64,000 nucleotides of DNA from Branchiostoma floridae (Eukaryota > Chordata > Leptocardii > Amphioxiformes > Branchiostomatidae). The translations under genes and the position numbers were made by a program. The notes under the pieces were generated by a model. The model saw only the letters and a list, made by a program, of their open reading frames with translations. It was not told where the DNA came from and did no database searches. The stretch spans positions 64,001-128,000 of the forward strand of contig NW_023365776.1 in the NCBI RefSeq assembly GCF_000003815.2, read 5' to 3'. Of the stretch, positions 10,950-20,917 are shown piece after piece. Position 1 is the first letter of the stretch, and every line of letters starts with the position of its first letter.

Positions 10950-12400
10950 TGTATTTAAGGTATATGTTGTAGAATTTTGGCACCAAAACTGCAAATATTC
11001 CAATTTTTTAAATCTCCATTCAAATTGACATTTGCAACTAATTTTCAACATAGCACGCTTCGTCTTCTCACATTGCAAGCGTTGGTAAACAACCCAAACG
11101 CCAGGCGCGGCCAATTCCCCTCGAATCAAGGAGAGACGCAAGAATTTGCGTAGGCGCCTAGAACCCCCAGTGAGAAAATCATTAAACCATTAAAAGCCTT
11201 TCGTGGTGGGATTTTATGTGAAATCTGAGCATTTTGGGAGTGGCTGCGGTAGGAAAGATCTTACACTTGTTGAATTAGTTGTAAAAAATGACCTTTCTCC
11301 ATCGACGGGGTTTCCGCACCCCCCTGAAATAGTGGTATCGTCGTCAGATAGCTGTTTGGAGCCAAACGGACCAATCTAAGGGCTCTAATTAGGGGTTGTA
11401 TCAAAAGACTAGCCGTATAGAAATTCTTGCAAATGATTTTGATGAGACAGGACATAGTAGGCTATCATTTGAGGGTAAGTTTGTATGGCTTGAACTTTAT
11501 ATTCTTGAGATAATTGCATATCTGTTTCCTCAACTCTCCCATTGGATTGGATGTATTACTGGGGAAAATTCTAATGGTTGCGTCTCCCCTCATCATAACA
11601 TCAGAGATCTTTGAAGCTTCGTAGAGGATGAAAAAATCACCACAAATGGACTGTGAACGAACTTCAGTGAACCACCAAACGCATTTCGAGCGCGTTCCTT
11701 AATTCGTCGAAAATTTGGGCTAATCAGGTGATAACTCAAGTGGCATGGCAAGTTCGCATAGTTGGCATTCCACCGGAGAAGGGAGTGTTATTTTCCAATA
11801 GATAATGTATCAATGAATACATGATCAGCCGATCTTTTATGGAATTCCGCTTGTGGCGAATTACGCAACGTGTGTTTGCAAAACAATATGACACTCACTA
11901 AACCCATGCAGACCCTACCCATGCATTCCCTATACGTATAGACACTTCCTTTGTCGTGAATATTTTCGGTATAAATGAGGGCGCTAAGCACACCAAGAAG
12001 GTCAGTTGTTCAAAAGATTTCAAAGAACACATAACAAGGCGTACTTTTCTAAGCGATCCTGAAATTACGTTTGTAACCTAAGTTAAGTCAGGCGTTGTCA
12101 GGCACATTGTTTTCAGTCATAGGCTGAGATTGATTAATTTAATTAGAGGGTACTTGCGGAGTTTTGTAGATGACTGAATGCTTTTTGATGCGAGTGGGGC
12201 TAATGGGTGCTTTATCGTATAATGTTACGTAGCATACATTTGTCACTTCCAACAATTAATATCTATCAGAAAATAACAGTCCCGTCTGGAGTGGAATGCC
12301 CCTTTAAGTCATATTCTTGTGAATACCTGTATTGTAATGAGGTAGATTAAACTTATCATTTGGAAAAATGACCTATAACAGTGACTTTGTTTTATATTTT
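10950..12400. mobile_element. Diverged, expanded relative of the element at 45399-45914
   Basis: Several short blocks occur in the same order as in the 45.4-45.9 kb element: AAATCTCCATTCAAATTGACATTTGCAACT (near 11010), the GAACCACC(A)AACGC block (near 11670), the AACTCAAGTGGC block (near 11730) and the CAGTGACTTT segment (near 12380). Here the element is longer and its termini are not preserved. Confidence 0.4.
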
Positions 12401-13020
12401 GATCGCTCATAGATACTACGGTTTTTTTAAGTAATTATAATTGCAGCACTTGCCATGGGCTTGGAGCGTTGCTATGTTGTGGTTCAATGCAAGACTATGG
12501 ATTAAATGTTTTTCGGCAAGTTTTGTAATACGCGATTGATACCGGTATCTCATTAAAACTTCATTTCCTTTTTAATGGTTTTCCCAGTAAACATACTAAC
12601 GTTAACATGCGAACATTTTCAGGTCAACATGCAGAGATGTGTGTGTGCAAACTCACAGGTTCTTTGTACACAAACAAGTATTTTTGATGATAACTATGCA
12701 AGGTTTCGATGACCAACTGTCACATTCCCCATGGCAATACTGATTCAGTCCCGTTTGGAGCCGCATTGTCCACGCGGCAGCAACGACACCTGGCTGAAGT
12801 GCAAAGCACTACAACAACGATGTGTGTGTATATGTGTGTGTAGGGGGGGGGGGGGGGCAAACCAGTTGTATAGCCACCTTCACTTGGGTGTTATGATGAA
12901 TATTTATACATTTTTGTATGTTGTGAAACATCCAGTGACACTGAGCTGATACATCTGTGTGAAATGCTACAACGGATCGGTCGTGTGGATTAATTCCTGC
13001 TCCTTCTGTTTAGGTTTCAG
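12401..13020. other. 5' flank or intron of the LRR receptor gene
   Basis: Contains a TG/G-run microsatellite (about 12821-12857). It ends in a pyrimidine-rich tract with acceptor TTTAGGTTTCAG|G directly before the ATG at 13022, so at least one 5' exon, probably untranslated, should lie upstream. I could not place it. Confidence 0.5.
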
Positions 13021-13021
13021 G

Positions 13022-16000
13022 ATGGGGAAAAGGCTGAAACACATGCTGATTTTCCTTCTCATCATCCTGAAGGATCCCGAAGTACCAGAAGCAGGATGCA
13101 GCTGTTCTATATCCTCACCCTGCAAAAGATGGTATTGGGATACACCACAACCGCCTTGCTGCTACTGCACAGGGCTTGGCCTCACCAGCGTCCCTCAGAA
13201 CATCCCACAAAATATATGCTTCTTATCTTTGGAAGATAATCAGATGACCAGCTTCCCAAAGAAACTCCCAAAATCCTTAACTTTCTTGAATTTGGGAAAC
13301 AATCACATAACAAGCATTCAGGCAGGTTTAGTCTCAAATCTACCCCTGCTTGGTCAATTGCACCTGTACAAAAACCGGATAACTAACATTGAGCCTGGCA
13401 GCTTTTCAAATCATTCGTTGCTGTGGAAGGTGAGCCTTTCTTCAAACAGCATAAAACACCTCCAAACTGGCGCATTTTCAAATTTACCCAAGCTCCGAAA
13501 ATTGTATTTTGAGAACAACGATATAAATGACATCCATTCAGGCGCATTGTCAAACCTACCAGAGTTGCAAGATTTAAATCTAAACAGCAACCGTATAAAT
13601 AGCATCCAGCCGGGTGCTTTCTTTAATCTACCCAAACTTCGCGAATTGCACCTGGGTGGCAACCAGATCAAGCAAGGCACATTCACTAATTTACTCAAGC
13701 TCAGATCTTTGAACCTAAAGGTAAACAATATGACTTCTATCCATCCAGGTACATTCATTAATCTACCTGAGCTCTTTGACTTGTACCTGTCGTATAACCG
13801 GATAACTTCTATCCCATCTGATACATTCACTAATCTACCCAAGCTAGAATATTTGGAACTGAAGGAAACCCAGATAGCTTCCATCCAACCCGGAGCAATC
13901 TCTAATCTACCCCAACTCTGTAACTTGATTCTTTCTCAAAACCAGATAACTTCTATACAAACCGGTACATTCTCTAATCTACACAATCTCAATAATTTGA
14001 ACCTGGAGAAAAACCAGATTATCTCTATTCAACCAGTTGCATTCATTAATTTACAGAAGCTCAAAAAGTTGTACCTATCCTATAACCAGATGACTTCTAT
14101 CCAGCCTGGTACGTTCACAAATCTACCTGAACTCTGTATCCTCGACCTGTCTTATAATCAGATAACTTCTATCCAGCCATTTACATTCACTAATCCTAAG
14201 CTTGAGGCATTGCACCTGTATGGAAACCAAATAACTTCTATCCAGCCAGGTGCATTTGCTAATCTTTTAAAGCTCGAATGGCTGAATCTATATATAAACC
14301 AGATGTCTGTCCTTCCCGCGTCTGTTCACGACATGCTGTCAGCAATCAGGTGTGTAGAAATTTACAACAACCCCTGGCAGTGTGACTGTAGGATGGTTCC
14401 CTTCAGACTGAAAATGAATGGGTCTGCTTATTTCGAAAACCAGATAACTTGTGCCCAACCTGCCAACTTCCGCGGGCAAAAGATCAAAGATATCAACCCT
14501 GAAGACCTGATCTGTGAAGATACCCATGCTTCATCTGCAGTGTCAGCATCTTCATTTGACACCACAGAAAGCAATACTAGCCCGATAGCACATCCTATAG
14601 GCTCCACAGCTGATGGTATCCATACCTCATTCACCTCATCTGCAGTGTCAACATCTTCAGTTGGCATCCCAGAAAGCAATACTAGTCCGATAGCACATCC
14701 TATAGGCTCCACAGCTAATGGTATCCATGTCTCATATGCATGCATCTCATCTACAGTGCATCCTGTAGGCTCCACATCTGTCCAACAGCCCATAACAACA
14801 GCATCACTAACTACACCCCTTGTAATCCCCCTACCTGTTCTCATCGGCTCTACCTTTGGTACAGTGGGTGGTATTGTCCTGATTGGCGGCATAGTTCTTA
14901 CCATTTGGTGCAAAAAGAGGACCAGGCATCATCCTTCAGGCCGGAATTCTAAAGTTATCGTAACTATCCCAAACACTACAGCTACTGGGAATGATGATCA
15001 GGCATTGCAGAGTCTGAATGTTGTAACACATAACAACATACTAGCTGCCTTAAAGCAAAATCCTACATACGGAGGTGTAGGAGCACCACCATCTACAAGT
15101 TGTCATGATCAGACAGGCCAGGGCCAGTCTCAGGCCATCATGGAATCCTACACAAGCAACACACTTGCAGTAACAGTCAGTGGTCAATGTCAGACAGGGT
15201 ATCAGACTCTCCGTCACACTAAACAGAACACAGGGCCTACTGCAGAGCTGTGTAAAGCTACAAGCAAGTATCAGGCCATCACTGAATCCCACACGTACAC
15301 AAACACCACAGCTGCTGTACTGACTGGTGGTCATGATCTGTCAGGGCAGGGTCAGTCTCAGACCATCACTGAACCCAACACAAGCTCCGCAGCTAGTGTA
15401 CTGACCAGTGGTCATGGTCAGACAGGGAAGGGCCAGTATCAGAACATCACTGAATCCAACACAAACACCACAACTAGTGTACTGACCAGTGGTCATGATC
15501 TGACAGGGCAGGGCCAGTATCAAAACATAGCTGAATCCAACACAAACACCACAGCTAGTGTGCTGACCAATGGTCATGATCAGACAGGAGAGGGTCGGTC
15601 CCAGGCCATCACAGAACACAACACAAACACCACAGCTGCTGCACTGACCAGTGGTCATGAACAGACAGGGCAGACCCAGTCTCAGAATAACACTCGATCC
15701 TTTGATGTTAGAAATCTAGCATATAACCAAACTGCATCTCTGTCACAGCAAAATCGTCTGTACACAGGAGTAGGATCACCTCCAAATAACCCAACAAGCG
15801 GAGGTGCAGGTCCAGGGAAACCTGTAGAAATAAAGACATCTGGATCCCCAAATCAAAGCAAACCCTGGAAAGATGAACCCCCTCCACTTCCCCCACCTTG
15901 TGAAGGTGCTGATACTTTACTAGCTGTCTCAGAGCCTTACGTATACGAAGACGTTGATACGCCATTAAAGAGCCTTAAACGTACAGTTGTTTGGCCGTCT

Positions 16001-16708
16001 GCTAAGAACGAGACGCTGGTTTTGGCCAACAAGACTAAACCCACAAAAGAAGAGCCTCCCCCTCTTCCTCCACCCCGTAGAATTGATAATACCGTGCTAA
16101 CTGTCTCATATCCCCACCTGTATGAAGATGTCGACGCGCCAAAACCGACAGTTAGAGGTCTAAGGCAGATTGCTAATAAGACCATTGTTACAGAGAATAA
16201 AAACAAAACTGTTCAAGACAAGCCTCCCCCTCTACCACCAAAGATCTCAAAGAGGACAGGTACAGGTCTAAGGAAATTTGCTCAGGATGAGACCATTCTT
16301 ACAGAGAATAAAAACAAAACTGTTAAAGACAAGCCTCCCCCTCTGCCCCCAAAGGGCCCCAAACCGACAGGTACAGGTGTAAGGCAAATTGCTACCAACA
16401 AGACCCTTGGAACAGGTATCAAAAGCAACCCCAGTAAAGAAGATCCTCCCCTTCTTCCCCCATCCCTTAAAGGCACTGACGTCCTGCCAGCAGATTCACA
16501 GCCTCATGTATATGTAAATACACCACAAAAGTGCCCGAAACAGAAAGGTGCCGGACTAAAGCACTTTGGAACAGATTTAAAAAACAAACTTCCTAAAGAT
16601 AAACTTCCCAAAATCCCACCACAAGGCAAATGTACTGAAGCCAGCTTTGAGAAGTCCGCAGGGTCTGATGACAACCTGCATGTTTATGAAAATAACGAAC
16701 TTGAATAG
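13022..16708 (+). CDS. Single-exon LRR transmembrane receptor with SH3/SH2-ligand tail
   Basis: The frame encodes 1228 residues without interruption. I chose the ATG at 13022 because a splice acceptor ends at 13020, and the longer frame begins only with GTG at 12959. Order of parts: signal peptide (1-25); cysteine cluster like an LRRNT (26-50); 16 leucine-rich repeats of mostly 24 residues with the core LxxLxLxxNxI and TSIQPGTFTNLP (about 64-440); LRRCT cap with NNPWQCDC (449-456) and cysteines near 477 and 498; a Ser/Thr-rich stalk with a duplicated segment (500-597); one membrane helix (about 598-629) followed by CKKRTRHH. The cytoplasmic tail has an NPTY motif (680-683), five regular 27-residue repeats, PPPLPPP twice, PPPLPPK twice, DPPLLPP, two YEDVD motifs (Y975, Y1034), YVNT (Y1164) and YENN (Y1222). 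Known partners of such motifs are PTB, SH3 and SH2 domains, so the receptor probably signals through adaptors. LRR 7 (about 21 residues) and LRR 14 (23 residues) are short. The ligand is unknown. Toll-like function is unlikely because no TIR domain is present. Confidence 0.9.
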   Translation: MGKRLKHMLIFLLIILKDPEVPEAGCSCSISSPCKRWYWDTPQPPCCYCTGLGLTSVPQNIPQNICFLSLEDNQMTSFPKKLPKSLTFLNLGNNHITSIQAGLVSNLPLLGQLHLYKNRITNIEPGSFSNHSLLWKVSLSSNSIKHLQTGAFSNLPKLRKLYFENNDINDIHSGALSNLPELQDLNLNSNRINSIQPGAFFNLPKLRELHLGGNQIKQGTFTNLLKLRSLNLKVNNMTSIHPGTFINLPELFDLYLSYNRITSIPSDTFTNLPKLEYLELKETQIASIQPGAISNLPQLCNLILSQNQITSIQTGTFSNLHNLNNLNLEKNQIISIQPVAFINLQKLKKLYLSYNQMTSIQPGTFTNLPELCILDLSYNQITSIQPFTFTNPKLEALHLYGNQITSIQPGAFANLLKLEWLNLYINQMSVLPASVHDMLSAIRCVEIYNNPWQCDCRMVPFRLKMNGSAYFENQITCAQPANFRGQKIKDINPEDLICEDTHASSAVSASSFDTTESNTSPIAHPIGSTADGIHTSFTSSAVSTSSVGIPESNTSPIAHPIGSTANGIHVSYACISSTVHPVGSTSVQQPITTASLTTPLVIPLPVLIGSTFGTVGGIVLIGGIVLTIWCKKRTRHHPSGRNSKVIVTIPNTTATGNDDQALQSLNVVTHNNILAALKQNPTYGGVGAPPSTSCHDQTGQGQSQAIMESYTSNTLAVTVSGQCQTGYQTLRHTKQNTGPTAELCKATSKYQAITESHTYTNTTAAVLTGGHDLSGQGQSQTITEPNTSSAASVLTSGHGQTGKGQYQNITESNTNTTTSVLTSGHDLTGQGQYQNIAESNTNTTASVLTNGHDQTGEGRSQAITEHNTNTTAAALTSGHEQTGQTQSQNNTRSFDVRNLAYNQTASLSQQNRLYTGVGSPPNNPTSGGAGPGKPVEIKTSGSPNQSKPWKDEPPPLPPPCEGADTLLAVSEPYVYEDVDTPLKSLKRTVVWPSAKNETLVLANKTKPTKEEPPPLPPPRRIDNTVLTVSYPHLYEDVDAPKPTVRGLRQIANKTIVTENKNKTVQDKPPPLPPKISKRTGTGLRKFAQDETILTENKNKTVKDKPPPLPPKGPKPTGTGVRQIATNKTLGTGIKSNPSKEDPPLLPPSLKGTDVLPADSQPHVYVNTPQKCPKQKGAGLKHFGTDLKNKLPKDKLPKIPPQGKCTEASFEKSAGSDDNLHVYENNELE
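15310..15685 (+). repeat. Coding minisatellite, 81-bp units
   Basis: Inside the LRR receptor gene, five 27-residue units of the form SVLTSGHDQTGQGQYQNI plus TESNTNTTA follow one another, with two more degenerate units upstream. The repeat length is a multiple of three, so expansion or contraction keeps the frame. The units are rich in Asn, Thr, Gln and Gly and look disordered. Confidence 0.85.
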
Positions 16709-16914
16709 CAACCTGGGGGTCAAAAATTATCATTTACACATTCATGTAACGTTGGATCTTATTCAAATTTCCAAGAACAAGAACTTCTCTGTCAAAAGAT
16801 GAATTTGCTTGAGATGAGAAAGGCTGGCTATTACAATTGAAAACGTTCCATAACAATACTTATTACTTATAACTTATATACTTATAACTTATATACTTAT
16901 AATACTTATTCGCA
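16709..16914. other. 3' flank of the LRR receptor gene
   Basis: AT-rich, with a short imperfect tandem of ATACTTATAACTT near 16856-16905. No clear polyadenylation hexamer is seen close to the stop. Confidence 0.4.
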
Positions 16915-17376
16915 TTGCTAAAGCCTGGAGTGCTCTTCACAACCTATATGGAAGTTTTCACTACCAGACAACCTGAAAATGGATTTTTTCAGAGCGATAG
17001 TTGAATTTCTACTGTTGTATGGCTCACCAGCTTGTACATTAACTAGGAAGCTTGAAAACAAGTTAGAAAATTACACGCGTATGCTGAGGGCCGTGCTTAA
17101 ACCAAAGAACAGTTTTATAGCAATATTCCCGCCATATCAACCATCATCGGGGAGCGCAGGACTAGATTTGCCGGTCATTGTTTTTGGAACAAAGCAGAGC
17201 TTGCCAACACACGGGTATGCACATGCTGGGCGACCTCGACTAACATACATAGACCAGCTGGCTCGTGATGTGGGGCTGCGGGTTGAGGACTTAGAGAATG
17301 CTAGGGGGGACAGAGACGTTTGGAATGAGAGAGTGGACCTGGTCCGGGCAACCAGCCCGTGATGATGATGATGACT
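16915..17376 (+). mobile_element. Degenerate LINE 3' fragment (reverse transcriptase C-terminal region)
   Basis: The translation contains AKAWSALHNLYGSF, then LLLYGSPACTLT, YTRMLRAVL and, at the end, GRPRLTYIDQL...DRDVW...VRATSP. This is the usual C-terminal pattern of many endonuclease-type LINE polyproteins, followed by a (GAT)n tail at about 17360. A frame break and a missing middle part show it is dead. The clade (RTE-like or other) cannot be settled by eye. Confidence 0.7.
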
Positions 17377-18744
17377 TATCATATAATTAATATAGTTGCA
17401 AGTTCACATCTACTGATACTGTAATAGCTGCATCTGTGACATGGTGCTCTAAGTACTGTAACAGTAGTAATTACTACCATTGATATATTGTATCAATCTT
17501 GTTACATGGCTGTGGAAGTTGGAGCAATGCCTACATTGTACTTGAATGGAAAGTGTAAACTATTGTAAGTGTAATTATTGAACATTTCTTTATCATCTAT
17601 TAGCACGGTACACGTCAACCATAGATCTGTTTACTTGTTGATTGACACGTTCATGAATGTTAGACATTGTTACTTGTTTGTTTATCAAAGTTCACCACAC
17701 ATGTGGATAGGGGGTGAGCCAACGGGTCTTATCATCCAAGCAGACCCTACGGTAGCATAAGATAGTATCAAAAGCTGGCAGAGGAGTGAAGCCGGCTTAG
17801 GAGTGTGTTCCGCTACCGGGCAAATGAACACCTCTTGGCTGACTACACTTCTTGGCCAGTTTGGTACTAGATTACGCCATTGTAGGATCTGCCTGGAGAT
17901 GAAATAGGTGTTATCACATGTACTAGCCCAAACATGAGACATTTAATGCAAAAGTTGCTCAAGCGCCTGGATAACATTTACAATAGCCAGGTGTTTCAAA
18001 CATCATCCATTGTCACTAAAAGTCAATCAGCTCCTGTTGCTTTAACCAATGCACTCCTGATCATGACTCCAACAACAAAAACTAATTGGCTTAGTAGCCA
18101 AAACATTCGTCTTCAATTTTTTGTAAATTGAACAATCTAAGAATTGTCTTTACCTCACTCACATATGTCGTCAAATGTGGGCTTGGGTCCAAATTCATTT
18201 TTTTCACAGCCAAAAGAAAAAAGCGGATGCTTCATGGAACACCTGGCCGTTACAAAACCTACAGAGTTGCTTGAGAAACTTTTCAGTCATTTAGATTTAG
18301 CATTGATTGGCATACTTGCAGCAATGAAAACTTGCATTTACTGTCATGTGTATTGAGTGACTCACAGCTTGTTGAAGGCTTTACTAAGTATTGTGAAATT
18401 GAATGTAATCATTCATTCAACCATTGTAGTTGTGAAATTCCGGTCAAAATCGGCTGTCAATTTGACATTTTCACGAACTGATTTAGCAAGAAAATGTTTG
18501 GTGTCCATAGAAATTGAAGCGACTTGCATACATTATAGCATATACATAAACTAGAGTGCATTATATCGTAGAGTTCATGACATTGTAAGTTGCATACATA
18601 ACGTTATAAGGGGTACGCCACCACTACTCTATATTTCTTTTTGTTTTGTTACCACTGTGCTGCTGTAATGAAAATTAAAAAAAAGGTCAGTTTATCATAG
18701 AATCATAGGAATGTGGCATTTTATGGTACAGTCATGGTACGTGG
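17377..18744. other. No recognised gene
   Basis: AT-rich, with several short frames that have no supporting splice signals or domains. Confidence 0.4.
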
Positions 18745-19080
18745 TCAATCACATTGGTCAAGTAGTCTTTACTGTATGTGGTTACAGGTATAAGTATGAC
18801 TGTACATGTATATCAATGGTCAGGTGGTTCTTATATAGAGCTGGTCATTTGTACATGTTTGACTGTATATCAGCGACCAGGTGTCCCTTATGTAGAAGAA
18901 GAGATTGTCATTATAGTAAAAAAAATTGACTATATGTGAATAGCCATGTGTTCTTTATGTAGAAGAAGGGATGGTCATTAGTAAAATTTTGACGATATAC
19001 GAATAGCCATGTTTTCCTTATGTAGAAGAAGAGATGGGCATTTAGTAAAATGTTGACTATATATGAATAGCCACGTGTTC
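18745..19080. repeat. 63-67-bp minisatellite running into an assembly gap
   Basis: Units contain GAATAGCCATGTGTTC and TTATGTAGAAGAAGAGATGG. TAGCC recurs at 18941, 19004 and 19068, with older, more diverged units upstream near 18810 and 18875. The array ends exactly at the N run, so its true length is unknown. Confidence 0.8.
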
Positions 19081-19180
19081 NNNNNNNNNNNNNNNNNNNN
19101 NNNNNNNNNNNNNNNNNNNNNNNNNNNNNNNNNNNNNNNNNNNNNNNNNNNNNNNNNNNNNNNNNNNNNNNNNNNNNNNN
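19081..19180. other. Assembly gap (100 N)
   Basis: Exactly 100 N, a placeholder of unknown true length, directly after a tandem repeat. Confidence 0.99.
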
Positions 19181-19189
19181 TCGGCCGAG

Positions 19190-19413
19190 CTAAATTACTT
19201 GATTTGTAAAGGGGGCTTTACTAGGACAACACAGAAAAACTTGTACCTCCCGATCAGTATGAAGTACTTTAGGAACCTCTTTCATGGCCAGATGGCACAA
19301 TTCATCGTTTAGCCATTTCCTCTGGTACGTTGCACAATTCTCCATTTCTTCCAACACGTTGGTCAGGGTACTAGTATCTTCAATGTCAACAAGATCCTCT
19401 AAGCTCAGCCCTT
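19190..19413 (-). CDS. Putative terminal coding exon, unassigned protein
   Basis: On the minus strand a frame of 73 residues ends with TAG (19190-19192). It starts after a plausible acceptor (CCCGATACAG|AA) that leaves two bases of a codon. Its residues look like real protein: LSLEDLVDIEDTSTLTNVLE, ENCATYQRKW, LCHLAMKEVPKVL, then a C-terminal FLCCPSKAP segment. I do not recognise the family. The frame stays open a little further upstream (to about 19449), so the border is uncertain. The remaining exons would be at higher coordinates, yet none is visible before the SLC22 gene. It might be the last exon of a gene with long introns, or a processed or duplicated fragment. Confidence 0.45.
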
Positions 19414-19449
19414 CTGTATCGGGTAAGTCAATTGTTCGAGCTCTAGTGA

Positions 19450-20544
19450 ACGCTTATTGAAAAATCATGATGAGCTGATGAACGAATCTTTCTTGTAGTA
19501 CTACGGAAAGGCGAACACCATTTGTGAAATACCACATGTAAAAATAGCCTGGCGGGCTGTTTGTCTGACCCTATGTGATGGTTAGAGGTTCGCAGACCTT
19601 GAACCAGCTGGTTTCGACTGTTCCATTGCGAAGCACACTATACAATTATCTTATTAAACAGAGTTTTAAGGACATGGAAATTAACAATAGAATGTGAGGA
19701 TGATCCATTTCTATCAGTCTCAACTACGGGTAAATGTACTTGAACGCAGTACAATTCTATTTCACTGCCCTACCACCCCCCCCCCCCCCACCCCCCAGCG
19801 TAAGGGATATAATGGTTTGTTCCTCCTCAGGCGTCATCTCACATTCCAAAACATAGGGACCGGTCAGTCAGAACAACAAGAGCCGCGATCTTCGGGACTT
19901 TCGGAAGTATTATCAGTTCTTTCTAACGAACGACTAACAGTCAACAAAAAAGGGAAGCATGGTGATTTTGTCTTCTTGATTGATAGGTAAGGGGTGCTGT
20001 AACAGAAAAAGGAATTCAAGGGCTGAACGGACAGTGGAAGGCACTGGACACTAAACGGGAGTAAAAGTAACACGATTCAAAGTGAGGTGAGCAAGTTGTA
20101 TTGTTTTCATTACGATTAAGTGGGATATCTATCATTTTTGAATGACAGAAAGGCGTTGTCAACATACATAAATGAACATACAGTGTGAGAATTGGGTCAC
20201 AGAGTTCAGTAACCCACAGTCGACTGGATAAACGGACATAAACTTTTAACCTCGTCATCCTCCAATGGTTATCGAGACCTTCTCCTGAATAAGCTCGTAC
20301 GAGTTCACTACGCAAATGCGGGCAACAACAATTCTGGGTAATATATGTCAAAGGTGAAGGCCCGATGAATTCGAACGTGAACATGCCGCCATTTTGCAGG
20401 TGCCATTACGTTCCGTACAATGTTAGGCAAAGCAAAACAATACTAGTCGAGACTGTTTACGTCTGACCATCCGATGACAACTAGTACCTGGATGTCTGAA
20501 ATGAGTATACAGAGGGTATTGTTGTTGCTGCATTACCTACCTAC
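19450..20544. other. No recognised feature
   Basis: Contains a poly(C) run near 19777-19796. No convincing exon on either strand. Confidence 0.4.
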
Positions 20545-20755
20545 CTAACTAGTCTCTTGACCTCCTTGTCGTTGGGGGGACAAGGTAGACATAAAGATAG
20601 AGAGTTGTCTCCAGGCCCGTCTGTCTCTTGCTACAGTCAGCCTTTCCTGCAGGTTGAGTGATGTCCACTCTGTGATGTTGTCTTGCCAGGTCTTCCGTTG
20701 ACCCCCACGGCGCCTCCCACCTTCCACGGTGCTCTGAAGAATTGTCTTAGCCAGG
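20545..20755 (-). mobile_element. LINE 3' fragment (polyprotein C-terminus)
   Basis: The minus strand encodes GGRRRGGQRKTWQDNITEWT, then ARDRRAWRQL and SPQRQGGQ before a stop. This is the familiar end of many endonuclease/reverse-transcriptase LINE proteins. A (TAGG)n-like tail follows toward lower coordinates. Only about 60 codons remain. Confidence 0.7.
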
Positions 20756-20917
20756 TTGATGTATTAGTAGATCTTCTTTTAACCTCCTCGATCATTTAAT
20801 AGCATTTTCACGAACATAGTACCTTATGTTCTGTCTTATGTTAGTAGACACAGCCGATAGCAACCACAGTATAGCCAGAATTTGGATGGTTCTGCTACCT
20901 TGATAAAACGTGTCATC

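Noticed and set aside
12959-13021. N-terminal extension of the LRR receptor frame
   Set aside because: It begins with GTG, would put 21 residues before the signal peptide, and spans a splice acceptor ending at 13020.
13411-16476. Minus-strand open frames under the LRR gene
   Set aside because: They are shadows of the repeated, biased codons of the real plus-strand gene.
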